From Snodgrassella sp. (GTDB lineage Bacteria; Pseudomonadota; Gammaproteobacteria; Burkholderiales; Neisseriaceae): a stretch of 64,000 nucleotides of DNA. Under the pieces are notes generated by a model. The model saw nothing but the letters and a program-made list of their open reading frames with translations, ran no database searches and had not been told where the DNA came from. The stretch covers positions 45,390 to 109,389 of the forward strand of contig JAGGIK010000001.1 in the NCBI GenBank assembly GCA_024103515.1, in the 5' to 3' direction. Shown here one piece after another: positions 32,813 to 42,747 of this stretch; within the stretch, counting starts at the first letter, position 1; each line of letters starts with the position of its first letter. The position numbers and the translations under genes are program-made.

Positions 32813-32923
32813 GGGATACTCCATAAGATTCAAATAATCTAAACACCAAATTTCATATTGTAATGGCCAACTGATTTTTTATCCAGTATTCTACGCAGTT
32901 AATAAAAATTATTCGTGCAAAAC

Positions 32924-33598
32924 TTAAATTAAATTGAGATCAGCCATGGATGTTGTGCTGTTGGTGGTGACAATAAAATGATCTAATAATCTAATGTCTA
33001 ACAGATTTAAAGCGGTTTTTACATGCAGAGTGAATTTAATATCTGCATCAGAAGGCTGGCAAGTACGTCCCGGGTGATTATGTGCCAGAATGATAGACAC
33101 AGCGTGATATTTAAGCGCAGCTTTGGCTATTTCACGTGTGTAAACCTTTGTCTCATTAATGGTACCTCGTGCCAACTCAATGGTATGGATAAGCTCATTA
33201 CTTTGATTGAGCAGCATGGCGATGCATACCTCTACCTGCTCATGATTAAAATACAAGCGAAGATACTTGCCTACAGCAGCTGGACTAGTAAAAATTGGTT
33301 GGCGACGAATCTCTTCTTCCAGCATACGCTGACTAATTTCCCGTATAACCGCAAGTTGCGCATAACTGGCTATACCCATACCTTTGTATTGGCTTAATTC
33401 TTTAAAATCTGCATTTAACAAAGCCCGTAAACTTCCGGTTTTATCAATTAAGTACCGTGCCAGGTCTACTGCGGTCATGCCATGTGTACCGGTACGCAAT
33501 AATATGGCAAGTAGTTCTGTATCACTCAGCGCGCAGGCTCCGTGTTTCAGCAATTTTTCTCTTGGTCGGTCGTGTTGTGGCCAGTTTTTAATGCTCAT
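32924..33598 (-). CDS. radC: RadC family protein (JAMM-type, DUF2466)
   Basis: The 224-residue protein has an N-terminal helix-hairpin-helix-like part (PREKLLKHGACALSDTELLAILLRTGT) and a C-terminal JAMM metalloprotease-fold domain with AHNHPG followed by PSDAD. The true function is uncertain: the old link to DNA repair in E. coli was withdrawn, although the family is often near mobile DNA or DNA-uptake genes. It is divergent from radA, an unrelated gene despite the name. Confidence 0.92.
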   Translation of the reverse strand: MSIKNWPQHDRPREKLLKHGACALSDTELLAILLRTGTHGMTAVDLARYLIDKTGSLRALLNADFKELSQYKGMGIASYAQLAVIREISQRMLEEEIRRQPIFTSPAAVGKYLRLYFNHEQVEVCIAMLLNQSNELIHTIELARGTINETKVYTREIAKAALKYHAVSIILAHNHPGRTCQPSDADIKFTLHVKTALNLLDIRLLDHFIVTTNSTTSMADLNLI

Positions 33599-33755
33599 GT
33601 GTTAAAGTTGGTGTAAATATTTTACATCATTTTATAGGAATAATCTGCCATTGCAAATATAGTTTAATTAGTCTTAAGGTTCACTTATTGCAGGTTTAAA
33701 TTAGCATTTTTTTTAATAAAAATTTGATAAAATATTTGTCTATACAGGAAAAGTT

Positions 33756-35132
33756 ATGGCTAAACAGAAAACTCAATTTTTATGTGACTCTTGTGGTGGT
33801 GCTTCATCAAAATGGCAAGGACGCTGTCCACATTGCGGAGAATGGAATACTCTTACAGAAACTACACTGACTTCACCTGCCGTACATAGTCGTTTTCAAT
33901 CTTGGGCAGCTAATGCTTCGCCAGTACAATTGTTAGCTGATGTTAGTGCGGTTGAAGTACAGCGTAATCCGACGGGAATGACCGAGCTTGATCGGGTACT
34001 TGGTGGCGGTTTGGTTGAAGGAGCCGTTATTTTATTGGGTGGAGATCCAGGTATCGGTAAATCAACTTTACTTCTACAAACCATTGCGCAAATGACCGAA
34101 CGCTCAGTGGTACTATACGTCTCAGGTGAAGAATCTGCACAGCAGGTGGCCTTGCGCGCACAGCGTTTAGGCGTAAATGCAAATGGTGTTCATTTGCTAG
34201 CTGAAATACGCGTTGAGGCGATTAGTGCGGCCATATTGCAGCAAAAACCTAATGTTGTTGTCATTGATTCGATTCAGACAATGTATTCGGAAAATATAAC
34301 TTCTGCACCGGGATCAGTCTCTCAGGTGCGAGAATGTGCAGCACAACTTACTAGATTGGCTAAGCATCATGGAATTTCTATGTTGTTAGTGGGGCATGTT
34401 ACTAAGGATGGAGCAATTGCTGGTCCTAGGGTGCTGGAGCATATGGTTGATACGGTGCTGTATTTTGAAGGGGAAACCCACTCCAATTACCGTATGATAC
34501 GAACAATGAAAAATCGTTTTGGTGCTGCTAATGAATTGGGCGTTTTTGCAATGACTGAAAAAGGGTTAAAGGGAGTATCTAATCCTTCAGCATTATTTTT
34601 ATCTAGTTATCGGGATGATGTACCGGGTTCATGTGTCTTAGTGACTCAGGAAGGTTCTCGACCTTTACTGGTAGAAATTCAGGCATTGGTTGATGATGCA
34701 CACGGATTTGCGCCCAAACGCCTGACAGTTGGGCTTGCTCAAGAACGATTGTCCATGTTGCTGGCTGTATTGAATCGCCATGCAGGGATTGCTTGTTATG
34801 ATCAGGATGTATTTCTCAATGCTGTTGGTGGCGTTAAAATTAGCGAACCAGCTGCAGATTTGGCCGTAATACTGGCTATGCTTTCTAGTTATCGTAATCG
34901 ACCTTTACCAGAAAAGTTGATTGTGTTCGGAGAAGTGGGTCTGTCTGGTGAGATACGTCCGGTGCCACGAGGTCAGGAAAGATTGCGAGAAGCCGAAAAG
35001 CTTGGCTTTACTCATGCCATTATCCCGTTGGCTAATTGTCCCAAAAAAAGCACCGATTTTTCTAATCTGACTATTATTGGTGTCAGTTCCGTGCAAGAAG
35101 GAGTTGATGCTACTCGTCATAACAATTCCTGA
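33756..35132 (+). CDS. radA: DNA repair protein RadA
   Basis: A RecA-like helicase that helps branch migration in recombination. The 458-residue protein has an N-terminal zinc finger (CDSCGGASSKWQGRCPHCGEW), Walker A GGDPGIGKST near residues 92-101, Walker B VVVIDSIQTM, and the RadA-specific KNRFG motif. The C-terminal Lon-like domain shows GGVKISEPAADLA and FGEVGLSGEIR. Normal length. It may support natural transformation, as in relatives, but nothing in the window shows that. Confidence 0.96.
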   Translation: MAKQKTQFLCDSCGGASSKWQGRCPHCGEWNTLTETTLTSPAVHSRFQSWAANASPVQLLADVSAVEVQRNPTGMTELDRVLGGGLVEGAVILLGGDPGIGKSTLLLQTIAQMTERSVVLYVSGEESAQQVALRAQRLGVNANGVHLLAEIRVEAISAAILQQKPNVVVIDSIQTMYSENITSAPGSVSQVRECAAQLTRLAKHHGISMLLVGHVTKDGAIAGPRVLEHMVDTVLYFEGETHSNYRMIRTMKNRFGAANELGVFAMTEKGLKGVSNPSALFLSSYRDDVPGSCVLVTQEGSRPLLVEIQALVDDAHGFAPKRLTVGLAQERLSMLLAVLNRHAGIACYDQDVFLNAVGGVKISEPAADLAVILAMLSSYRNRPLPEKLIVFGEVGLSGEIRPVPRGQERLREAEKLGFTHAIIPLANCPKKSTDFSNLTIIGVSSVQEGVDATRHNNS

Positions 35133-35304
35133 TTAACAGTTATTCTTGAGCATTATATAGTGTTTATGGTGTTTAGTAGTTTCATCAATTATTTGGATTA
35201 ATGCTATTTGTCTAGATTAAGTAATTCTGACTTGTGTAACTACCCTTTAAATTAATTCAGTATCACAGTAGAACATTTTCTCCATTAACCCACAAAGAAT
35301 TTAA
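35133..35304. other. Gap downstream of radA
   Basis: AT-rich, no gene and no strong terminator recognised. Confidence 0.4.
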
Positions 35305-36238
35305 ATGTCAAATAAATAATATTAGTTTCAATTCCTATCTATTTAAAAAAGCTCAAGCGGATATCCCAGCCAAAGAACTTTGCCGTCAATATTGCATAGG
35401 TAATTCAACTTTGTATCAATGGTGGGAAAATACAAGTGCTATAAAATCAAAATATATCAAATGTTTAAAGCACTTTAGGCGGAAAATTGTCAATTTAAGC
35501 AGATCGTTGCTGAGCTGAGTTTAAAATCTTATGGTCAGGAGGAATTCATAAAAAAGCTGTAGTGCCTACTTAGGCACATAATAACGTGGGCTGGGGCATT
35601 ACCCACTCAATCTGTCTCAATGATCATGAGAGCTCTTATTGTGAGCTTCAGTTGCTGTGCTGACAATGATCAACCTGCGTTCTCAGATGGACCGGTAATT
35701 ATTTCAGGATTAAGCAATTTCTCCGCTAAGTATTTACACTATGGCTTTCCTAAGTGTTTTAGGTGAAGCCGAAAGTAGATATCATAAATGTGTTAAGTAG
35801 GTATATTGCGTATTAAAGCTTAATCTCTGTGCAAAACGTAAACAGCGTATTTCACTGCGAATACCAGAAATCGATTATTACCCAAAAAGCAAGGCGGTTG
35901 GTCAATCAACTTTATGCGGGACCGCAGCCATCATCAATTTCACTTAGAACGTTCAATGTAATTGATGGCTTCAATGGTGGGTTGTTAGGCTTTGATATGA
36001 CGTTCAGTTTTCCAGTAAAGATCTGATTAAATTGGAAAAATCATATGATATAACTGTTGATTATATTTTAATCCAGTAGCCGATATCAAAATGGTGAACA
36101 GAAATCTTAGATTGATACCTTTTTAATACTCTGGCTCCAGTAAGGAGGATAGTCGAAGAGTTGCTAATGATTTATAACAGCAGAAGAGCTCATGAGGCAC
36201 TTAATAATATAACACCGCCAATAGAATATAAACATTAA
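35305..36238 (+). pseudogene. Decayed IS3-family element, OrfA and OrfB (copy B)
   Basis: Almost the whole coding region of an IS3-family element can be traced. OrfA: FKKAQADIPAKELCRQYCIG, then NSTLYQWW (helix-turn-helix), then after a frameshift QIVAELSLKSYGQEEFIKKL and a stop at 35560. OrfB: YHKCVK, VYCVLKLNLCAKRKQRISLR, then the open piece at 35829-36026 with LRTFNVIDGFNGGLLGF, and near the end IYNSRRAHEALNNITPPIEY with a stop at 36238. Several stops and frameshifts interrupt both frames. The order and spacing fit a complete element of about 1 kb that decayed in place. Confidence 0.82.
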
Positions 36239-36655
36239 AGCAAGCAGCGTTATTTTCTAGGTGAATGGTGTACTAACTATGGGCTATCTACACTATAGTC
36301 AGTATTTACTTTTGGTTGGCGATTGAATACGTTATTTATACTTCATCCTGAGAGCAGCTTTACTTGGCAATATTCCGATAAACACGTTTATGACTCCTCA
36401 TATAGCTGAGTTTTCGGATATGCTAAAAATATCTGGGCGAAGCACTAGGGTAAATGCTTGTTAAGTGATCGCACGTAATACCAAAACAATGACAGAGTTA
36501 TGCACTAACTGAGGAAATCATAGTCATCATAGCGGCTTAAACCAACAATAAGGCAGCATTAACAGGATCATTTACCTAGAGTTGTAAAAGCACAAATTTT
36601 ATGTAGCTTTGTGGGCACTAGCGCTTTTTTATGATTTGTTTCTCAAACAGAGGTT
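36239..36655. other. Eroded stretch between two IS3 remnants
   Basis: May contain the decayed OrfB of copy C on the minus strand, but no block is convincing. Confidence 0.35.
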
Positions 36656-36845
36656 TTAAACTCTTAGCTGAGCACACATCTGCTTAATCTGACAATTTTC
36701 AGCTTCCAGTTCCTTTAAATATTTGCTCTCCGAGGATTCTATTTCATCGTCTTTTTCCGCTATCTATAAAAAGCAGAATTAACAGTGCCATATTTACACC
36801 CTCATTCTTCCACCGACACCTTAGCTCACACTTCTTTCAAATAGA
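36656..36845 (-). pseudogene. Decayed IS3-family OrfA (copy C)
   Basis: On the minus strand the pieces KYGTVNSAFYR and YLKELEAENCQIKQMCAQLR match the helix-turn-helix end and the leucine-zipper part of IS3-family OrfA, closed by a stop at 36656. It faces copy B across about 400 bases. Confidence 0.7.
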
Positions 36846-37000
36846 TGCGGTGCTCTAAATCCACTTTTATTTTTATTTCAGAGAATGTCTAATTTTTTGA
36901 GAGGAAGAAATATGATTAATATCTTAAATATTTAGTCATTGCGATATCAATGACTAAATATTCAAAATTTTGACTTTACTGTTGTAGTTTGACTTTATGG

Positions 37001-37033
37001 AAAAACAGACAGATGAATTAATCAGCTGTCTGT
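37001..37033 (-). terminator. Terminator of ppiB
   Basis: On the minus strand ACAGACAG / CTGTCTGT is followed by TTTT, 8 bases after the stop codon. Confidence 0.85.
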
Positions 37034-37040
37034 AAAGGGC

Positions 37041-37532
37041 TTAAACGATTTCGGCTTTTTCTATGATAACATTTTCAACCGGTACATCCTGATGGCCGGC
37101 ATGGTTGCCGGTTTTTACTACTTTGATTTTATCTACAACATCCTGACCTTCTACGACTTTGCCGAAAACTGCATATCCCCAGCCGTGTAGGTCTGGTGCG
37201 GTATGGTTCAGAAAGTCGTTATCTTTAACATTGATAAAAAACTGGGCACTGGCTGAATGTGGTTGCATCGTCCGGGCCATAGCAATTGTGTAACGATCAT
37301 TTTTTAGACCATTGTTTGCTTCATTTTCAATCGGTTCATGCGTCGATTTTTGCTGCATATTTTGATCAAAACCACCGCCTTGAATCATAAAATTATCAAT
37401 AACTCGATGGAAAATGGTGCCATCATAAAAACCTTCACGAACATAACGTTCAAAGTTTTCTGCTGTTTTGGGTGCTTTGTTGTGATCTAATTCGATACCA
37501 ATCACGCCAAAGTTGGTGGTTAATTTAATCAT
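37041..37532 (-). CDS. ppiB: Cyclophilin-type peptidyl-prolyl cis-trans isomerase
   Basis: Cytoplasmic prolyl isomerase; there is no signal peptide. The 163-residue product has the cyclophilin active-site segments [33 protein letters not shown] and [13 protein letters not shown]. The start is ATG 37532, seven bases after AGGAG; an upstream start at 37553 lacks such a site. It follows fbp by 48 bases on the same strand and probably shares its mRNA, ended by a clear terminator. Confidence 0.95.
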   Translation of the reverse strand: MIKLTTNFGVIGIELDHNKAPKTAENFERYVREGFYDGTIFHRVIDNFMIQGGGFDQNMQQKSTHEPIENEANNGLKNDRYTIAMARTMQPHSASAQFFINVKDNDFLNHTAPDLHGWGYAVFGKVVEGQDVVDKIKVVKTGNHAGHQDVPVENVIIEKAEIV

Positions 37533-37580
37533 ATTTATCTCCTGAAAATACATTGAATAATGGGCTATTATCCGATTAGG

Positions 37581-38591
37581 TTAACAATTCTGATGCTTAG
37601 CGGTAAGGTAATCAACCTCTTCTTTACTGCCAAGCACAACGGCAACGCGCTGATGTAATCCATTTGGTTGAATATCGAGAATATTCTGTTGAGTATTGGT
37701 TGCTTTACCTTGTGCCTGTTCAATTAATAGACTCATGGGATTGGCTTCGTACATCAGTCGCAGTTTACCTGGTTTGGACGGATCTCGCTGATCCTGTGGA
37801 TAGGTGAAGATGCCGCCACGAATGAGAATTCGGTGTACTTCTGCCACCATTGAGGCGACCCAGCGCATATTATAATCTTTACCACGTATACCAATTTTAC
37901 CTGCCAGTAACTCAGCTATATACTTTTGCATCGGTGCTTGCCAGTGCCGTTGATTGGACATATTGATGGCAAATTCAGTGGTTTGTACAGGGATAGATGG
38001 ATTTTCCTCGGTTAGTTCAAACTGGTTGTGCTGATTGAGAGTAAACATGGCGACGCCATGCTTTACAGTCAGCACCAGTATGGTTTGAGGTCCATATAAC
38101 ACATAGCCGCTCGCCACTTGATGCCGGCCAGTCTGTAAAAAGCTTTCAGTTTTCAGTTCTCCAGCAGGTTTGGGCAAAATGGAAAAGATGGTGCCTATGG
38201 AAATATTAACGTCAATATTGGAGCTACCATCCAAAGGGTCAAATAACACTAGATATTGACCTTTTTGATTAGTACTGATAAATGATTCTTCTTCCTCACT
38301 GGCTAGTCCTGCTACGGCAGACTGGGTGCTGAGTGTGTCTATCAGTATCTGATTAGCCAGAACGTCCAGTTTTTTTTGTTCTTCACCTTGTATATTTCCA
38401 GTATGTGCACTACCAAGAATATTATTCAGTGCCCCTGCACGTACGGCTTCATTAATGTGTAGACAGGCCTGACTAATACTGTTCAGTACATCAGTCAGAT
38501 TGGATGGTAAGGCATGGTTTTGTTCATGCTGTTGCAGATAGTTATTCAATAGTACGGACACGCTGGTACTCCCATATAAATTTTGTGTCAT
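37581..38591 (-). CDS. fbp: Class 1 fructose-1,6-bisphosphatase
   Basis: Gluconeogenic enzyme producing fructose 6-phosphate. The 336-residue length is normal. The metal-binding motif LFDPLDGSSNIDVN is at about residues 116-129, with an upstream acidic SEEEE segment, and YPQDQRDPSKPGKLRLMYEANP forms the C-terminal substrate site. Together with ppsA and its regulator it indicates a functional route from pyruvate or acids to hexoses. It lies between rlmJ and ppiB on the same strand. Confidence 0.96.
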   Translation of the reverse strand: MTQNLYGSTSVSVLLNNYLQQHEQNHALPSNLTDVLNSISQACLHINEAVRAGALNNILGSAHTGNIQGEEQKKLDVLANQILIDTLSTQSAVAGLASEEEESFISTNQKGQYLVLFDPLDGSSNIDVNISIGTIFSILPKPAGELKTESFLQTGRHQVASGYVLYGPQTILVLTVKHGVAMFTLNQHNQFELTEENPSIPVQTTEFAINMSNQRHWQAPMQKYIAELLAGKIGIRGKDYNMRWVASMVAEVHRILIRGGIFTYPQDQRDPSKPGKLRLMYEANPMSLLIEQAQGKATNTQQNILDIQPNGLHQRVAVVLGSKEEVDYLTAKHQNC

Positions 38592-38664
38592 TATACATTG
38601 GCTTTGCTGGTTTGATTGTACAGGTTGATCAAATGGTCAATGAGTCTGTAAAAGCTGATTTAAT

Positions 38665-39513
38665 TTAAGCAATGGATGATTGCAGTACAAACTGGGCATT
38701 TTCATCTTGTCCTAATAGCTCTACTAATGCTGGCAGTGCCTCAGCTAAAGTTTTTGGTAAAGTATAGGGCGGATTAATAATAAATACACCACTGCCATGC
38801 ATGCCGAATCCGTTAGAACGTGGAGTATGCACATGCAGTTCAGCGTGTAGATAATTATTGGGTGACAGCTTTTGTAGATTAAGTGGTAATTTTTGACTTT
38901 GATATCTGCTCAGACAGGGATACCATACCATATAACAGCCTTCAGCAAATTTTTTCAAAGCTGCTTTGAGCGTGTCAACCACTTGCTGGTAATCCTGCTT
39001 CAGTTCATATGATGGATCAATCAGTACCACAGCTCGCCGGCTAGGTGGTGGTAAAATTGATAATAACCCTTTGAATCCATTGTCGCAAAATACCTGCGTA
39101 CGGTTAGGTGAAGGTACTTGACGCATATTTCGGCGTAGTAGTTCGGCATCGGTAGGGTGCAGTTCAAACAGCCGCAAACGATCCTGTTCTCGAGACAGTG
39201 TTTGTGCCAGCCATGGAGAACCACAATAAAGATCTTTGTTTTCGGGCAGACAGGCAGTTACGCTTTGACGGAAATGTTGCAGACAAGAGGGCAGTTTTGT
39301 AGCTGTCAGTAATTTTTGAATTCCATCACGATACTCGCCAATCTTTTGTGCTTCGTCGCTACTAAGATCGTATAAGCCGGCTCCGGCATGGGTATCTATA
39401 TAGCAGTAAGCTTTATCTTTTTGTTTAAAGTATTCCAGCACACTCAATAGGCAAAAATGTTTTAGGATGTCGGCATGATTACCAGAATGAAAAGCGTGGC
39501 GATAACTTAACAT
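38665..39513 (-). CDS. rlmJ: 23S rRNA (adenine(2030)-N6)-methyltransferase
   Basis: Methylates A2030 of 23S rRNA. The 282-residue protein opens with the family signature MLSYRHAFHSGNHADILKH and carries YIDTHAGAGLYDL (AdoMet site). VLIDPSYELKQDY holds the DPPY-type catalytic motif, here DPSY. The C-terminal region HGSGVFIINPPY is conserved too. First gene of the rlmJ-fbp-ppiB run on the minus strand. Confidence 0.95.
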   Translation of the reverse strand: MLSYRHAFHSGNHADILKHFCLLSVLEYFKQKDKAYCYIDTHAGAGLYDLSSDEAQKIGEYRDGIQKLLTATKLPSCLQHFRQSVTACLPENKDLYCGSPWLAQTLSREQDRLRLFELHPTDAELLRRNMRQVPSPNRTQVFCDNGFKGLLSILPPPSRRAVVLIDPSYELKQDYQQVVDTLKAALKKFAEGCYMVWYPCLSRYQSQKLPLNLQKLSPNNYLHAELHVHTPRSNGFGMHGSGVFIINPPYTLPKTLAEALPALVELLGQDENAQFVLQSSIA

Positions 39514-40636
39514 GAGTTCGTGATGAGATAGTGGATTGGGAGTATGGAAGCTTTATTGTACCCAATTTAGTCTGATTATCGTAGTCCTAACCGCAATAAT
39601 CGAGATAATAATTGCGCTTGTTGGGTTGCAGGGGCGACTGTGATTCTGACACAGTTATGATCAAAGGTAAAAAATGAGCAAGGATAAGGCAATGCACTTG
39701 TCCAATTCCCTTAATCATACGACATTGATGGCTATATGTTGTGCTGACTTGATAAGCAGCGGTGTGGGAGTGAATGAAAAGTAAAATTAACCGCTGGATA
39801 GGATTGCTGCGGCACTAAATTGTTGCTGCAGGTAGTCTAGAACGGGGCAGCGATTGAATTCTGTTGTGTAATCTGATGTCCATTAGCCTGCTCAACTCAG
39901 AGCCAATATAAGGCAAATTTTTGTGTTGAAAGCTTAGAAGATAAAAAATTGGCTAAACTTACGGTAAAGAAATGGGGTTTAAAAGTGACTTATTCAGTTA
40001 TTCTTTATCAAATTGGACTTGCAATTTATTCTAATAAATACCATAGCGTTTGTGCACCATAAAATATTTAACTATAGAAACAAGTAAATAAATGGTGTTA
40101 ACTAAAATTTGGCTGGTTATGTGTTTTTCAATAAAAAAATTAATATATGAATGGTTGGCTAAATTATTTAGGGATAAAAGAATGAATCATAATATTGATT
40201 ATCTAACCAATACTAGGCTAATTAATGATGAAAAATTGAAACCAGATAGGATAAGGATTTATCGGTGAACAGACTCCTCATTTTATCCAACTCACTGAAA
40301 ATTTTGTTCTGATTTGAATTGATCAATATTAATTGAATAAAAATACCGATTATCACCATGAACACCACTCGGTCATTAATATTCAGTTTAAATGGTGGAG
40401 ATTATTTAGATGACGTGGATATGATGCTATTATTAAATTTGGAAGCATTTGTCAAATATTGAATCAATCATGGTTGTGCGGATGTTGTTATTTAAACAAT
40501 AAAAGAAAAATATTTTAGCGACATGTATTCATGATGAATGAACGTTTTAGTAAAAGGTTATTCTGCATAAGATTTAGACAGAATACTTTGCGAGCAGTGA
40601 AACATCAACATATAGAGGGATGGAAAATAGTTGATT
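39514..40636. other. 1.1-kb eroded stretch
   Basis: No intact gene. On the minus strand the end at 39576-39670 reads FFTFDHNCVRITVAPATQQA and then a basic/leucine helix to a stop. It resembles the C-terminus of a PLP-dependent aminotransferase, but the rest cannot be traced, so I only mention it here. Confidence 0.35.
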
Positions 40637-41200
40637 ATATGTTATAGAGGTAATAAAAATTATTCAACTTGGTCAATGCACCCATGGCTGACCGTCAGGC
40701 ATTTTGGTCTTTCTTAAAGAAAGTCAAATTTGATACTTTTGCTGCTGATTTGGTCTTTAAACAGACAGTCTTGCCCCTGAATCTATTTGGAACAGCTACA
40801 ATTCTGGTAGAAGAGGCTGTGCAGGTAACAGATTTTTTTAGTAATTAATGAATATTAGGCCGAAAAGCATCTAGAAGATGAGGGTGCTAAAGATCAGATG
40901 GTGCGGGTGGATGCTAGAAATCTAGCGGTCAAAATGTACAATGGATACCTGTTTATTCGGCAGTATTTATCGATGAATATAAAGGCATTTTTATCGGAGT
41001 TGAGAGAGATTATTGTGCGTGATCAGCTGTCAGTCCACATTGAAATTGAATTTCTAAATCAAATAATTTCTGATTTTCTGAATCAGTCAAACGATTGTTA
41101 TCTATTTGGTCAGTTTACGATTGCTGATGCTTTTTATGCACCATTGTGTATACGCCTTAAAAATTATGCTACATCACTATCTGCTTGGTTGTCGCGATAG
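40637..41200 (+). pseudogene. Broken glutathione S-transferase gene
   Basis: Translating across two frameshifts and one TAG gives a GST-like protein. NKNYSTWSMHPWLTVRHFGL is the thioredoxin-fold N-terminus with its active-site serine. The middle reads KVKFDTFAADLV and ATILVEE. Next comes INEY-stop-AEKHLEDE, where TAG replaces a leucine codon, and last FGQFTIADAFYAPLCIRLK, the GST C-terminal N-capping box region. The final 100 codons (from 40898) are open, but without the N-terminal domain they cannot make a working enzyme. Confidence 0.7.
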
Positions 41201-41219
41201 ATTAATGATCTGATAAAAT

Positions 41220-41306
41220 GCCGCCATAGCGGAATGGGTAGCCATAGCGCTTGAGGAAAAAGATTTTGTGGTGATGGATAAGCCTTATCGACTTAGATGC
41301 CAACCA
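41220..41306 (+). pseudogene. tRNA-Leu-like relic
   Basis: The 87-base stretch starts GCCGCCATAGCGGAATGGG and continues TAGCCATAGCG, very like the acceptor and D-arm of bacterial tRNA-Leu. It ends in CCAACCA at tRNA-Leu length and is followed at once by a terminator. The 3' acceptor strand no longer pairs with the 5' strand, and the variable arm and T loop are degraded, so it should not be functional. The identification is by eye. Confidence 0.45.
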
Positions 41307-41334
41307 AAACGCGCTGAAGTAAGCGCGTTTTGTT
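41306..41334. terminator. Terminator after the tRNA-Leu-like relic
   Basis: A perfect 10-bp stem (AAAACGCGCT / AGCGCGTTTT) with a 6-base loop is followed by GTTGTTT. It may also serve the convergent DHODH-like gene. Confidence 0.75.
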
Positions 41335-41349
41335 GTTTGGTATAAAAGT

Positions 41350-42411
41350 TTATCTATTAATGGCTTGTTTGATTTCAAAGGCTAGATTTGGATTCCACAT
41401 CGCTCCGGTCGCGCTCATGACGGCATCGGCACCAGCAGCACGGTATTCCTGATAATGGCTAGCTGAACTAACGCCACCCACACCCACTATACTGAAATGA
41501 TGATGTAACTTCTGTCTCAATCTGCTGAGTCTACGTACCATGTCTAGTCCTGCCCATCGAATGGCGTCACCACATACCCCGCCACTTGGCCGATTCTGAC
41601 CTAATGCCGGCTGACCTTGTTCATCAACCGGATAGGCAGATAGGGTGTTGATGGTGCTGTAACCAGCTACGACGCCATCTAAATTTTGCAGTAATGGCAA
41701 AATATCGCTATCGTTAGCAAAATAGGCCAGTTTTAATAATAATGGCTTATCGGGAACGGCATTTTTGATTTCTTTAGCTACGCGTTCTACTTTAGCAAAA
41801 TCAAAACACAATAGTTTATTAGCACCTTCATTGGGGCAGCTTAGGTTTGCTTCAAGAATAGGAGCACCGGTTTCATTGACTAAGCGTGCTGCCAAGGCAT
41901 AATCTTGTTCAATAGAGCTACTGTTACCTGGCGTTCCTTGAAAACTGCCGATCACATATTGCCCTTTCGCAGCAGCATTGACCGCTTCAGTCATATCAGG
42001 TTGCCAAATATCAGGATTAAATGATGGCACGCCGAAAGAATTAGTAATGGAAATTGGTGTAGTGTAATTTTTATCAGCTAAGACGGTGTCCAGATTGGCG
42101 GATAATTTGCCTTTAGGATGAATTGATAAGACGTTGGGTAAGGGGTGGCTTTTGTAAGCTTTGGTACGTACGGTCTTATAGACACATAAATCGAAGCCAT
42201 AGGCTAATGCTGCTTTAACAAATTTGGCATTTAATAATGGACCGGCAGGGATGCCAAAGGGTAGATTTACTTCCAGATCTAAAAACTGGCTGGTATGGTT
42301 GGTTTTAACTGGCGATTCAGGGCTATGATCAAAAGCACCGAATGGGCCTTGCTCGTAGTTATCTTCGTAACTCAATAGCGGATCATAAAATGGGGCGGTA
42401 GTATTTTGCAT
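41350..42411 (-). CDS. Dihydroorotate dehydrogenase-like protein (class 1 type)
   Basis: FMN-dependent TIM-barrel enzyme of the dihydroorotate dehydrogenase superfamily. The 353-residue protein has PFGIPAGPLLNAKFVKAA at the barrel start, EANLSCPNEGANK with the class 1-type cysteine as likely catalytic base, LLLKLAYF, and the phosphate-binding VGVGGVSSASHYQEY near the end. It lacks the N-terminal membrane helix and catalytic serine of class 2 PyrD, the usual pyrimidine enzyme of Gram-negatives. Whether it makes orotate here is not shown; pyrF is 6 kb away. The gene stands alone. Confidence 0.82.
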   Translation of the reverse strand: MQNTTAPFYDPLLSYEDNYEQGPFGAFDHSPESPVKTNHTSQFLDLEVNLPFGIPAGPLLNAKFVKAALAYGFDLCVYKTVRTKAYKSHPLPNVLSIHPKGKLSANLDTVLADKNYTTPISITNSFGVPSFNPDIWQPDMTEAVNAAAKGQYVIGSFQGTPGNSSSIEQDYALAARLVNETGAPILEANLSCPNEGANKLLCFDFAKVERVAKEIKNAVPDKPLLLKLAYFANDSDILPLLQNLDGVVAGYSTINTLSAYPVDEQGQPALGQNRPSGGVCGDAIRWAGLDMVRRLSRLRQKLHHHFSIVGVGGVSSASHYQEYRAAGADAVMSATGAMWNPNLAFEIKQAINR

Positions 42412-42747
42412 GAAAAAAGTCCTGGTTATTTATGGCCATTTGCCAGAAAGTAATTATACGAGCTTCACTTCTAGGTAATGAACTTATTGCAAAATATTTT
42501 TTATGGCTGAGTTGAAAGATATAAATAGGTAAATGAATTATTTACTATCATCTACATAAGCTTTTGTATATCAATATTTAATTTTTGATGTTATCGAAAC
42601 TGCTTAAGTATGGAAATGGATAAGAATTGTTGCTAAATATCGGATTTAAAATACATGAGTGGCGGTATTGAATAAATTAAATAAATGGGATAATGACAAG
42701 TTCGTGTGTATTTCGAAATATTAACATGAGCAGATAAAGGTGTATAT
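42412..42747. other. AT-rich gap upstream of the DHODH-like gene
   Basis: About 340 bases with no gene seen; it must contain the promoter of the DHODH-like gene. Confidence 0.45.

Noticed and set aside
35829-36026. 65-codon open frame
   Set aside because: It is a surviving piece of IS3 OrfB (LRTFNVIDGFN) inside a dead element.
39576-39690. Aminotransferase-like C-terminus on the minus strand
   Set aside because: Only one block of about 30 residues looks similar, and nothing upstream could be traced, so it is not listed as a pseudogene.
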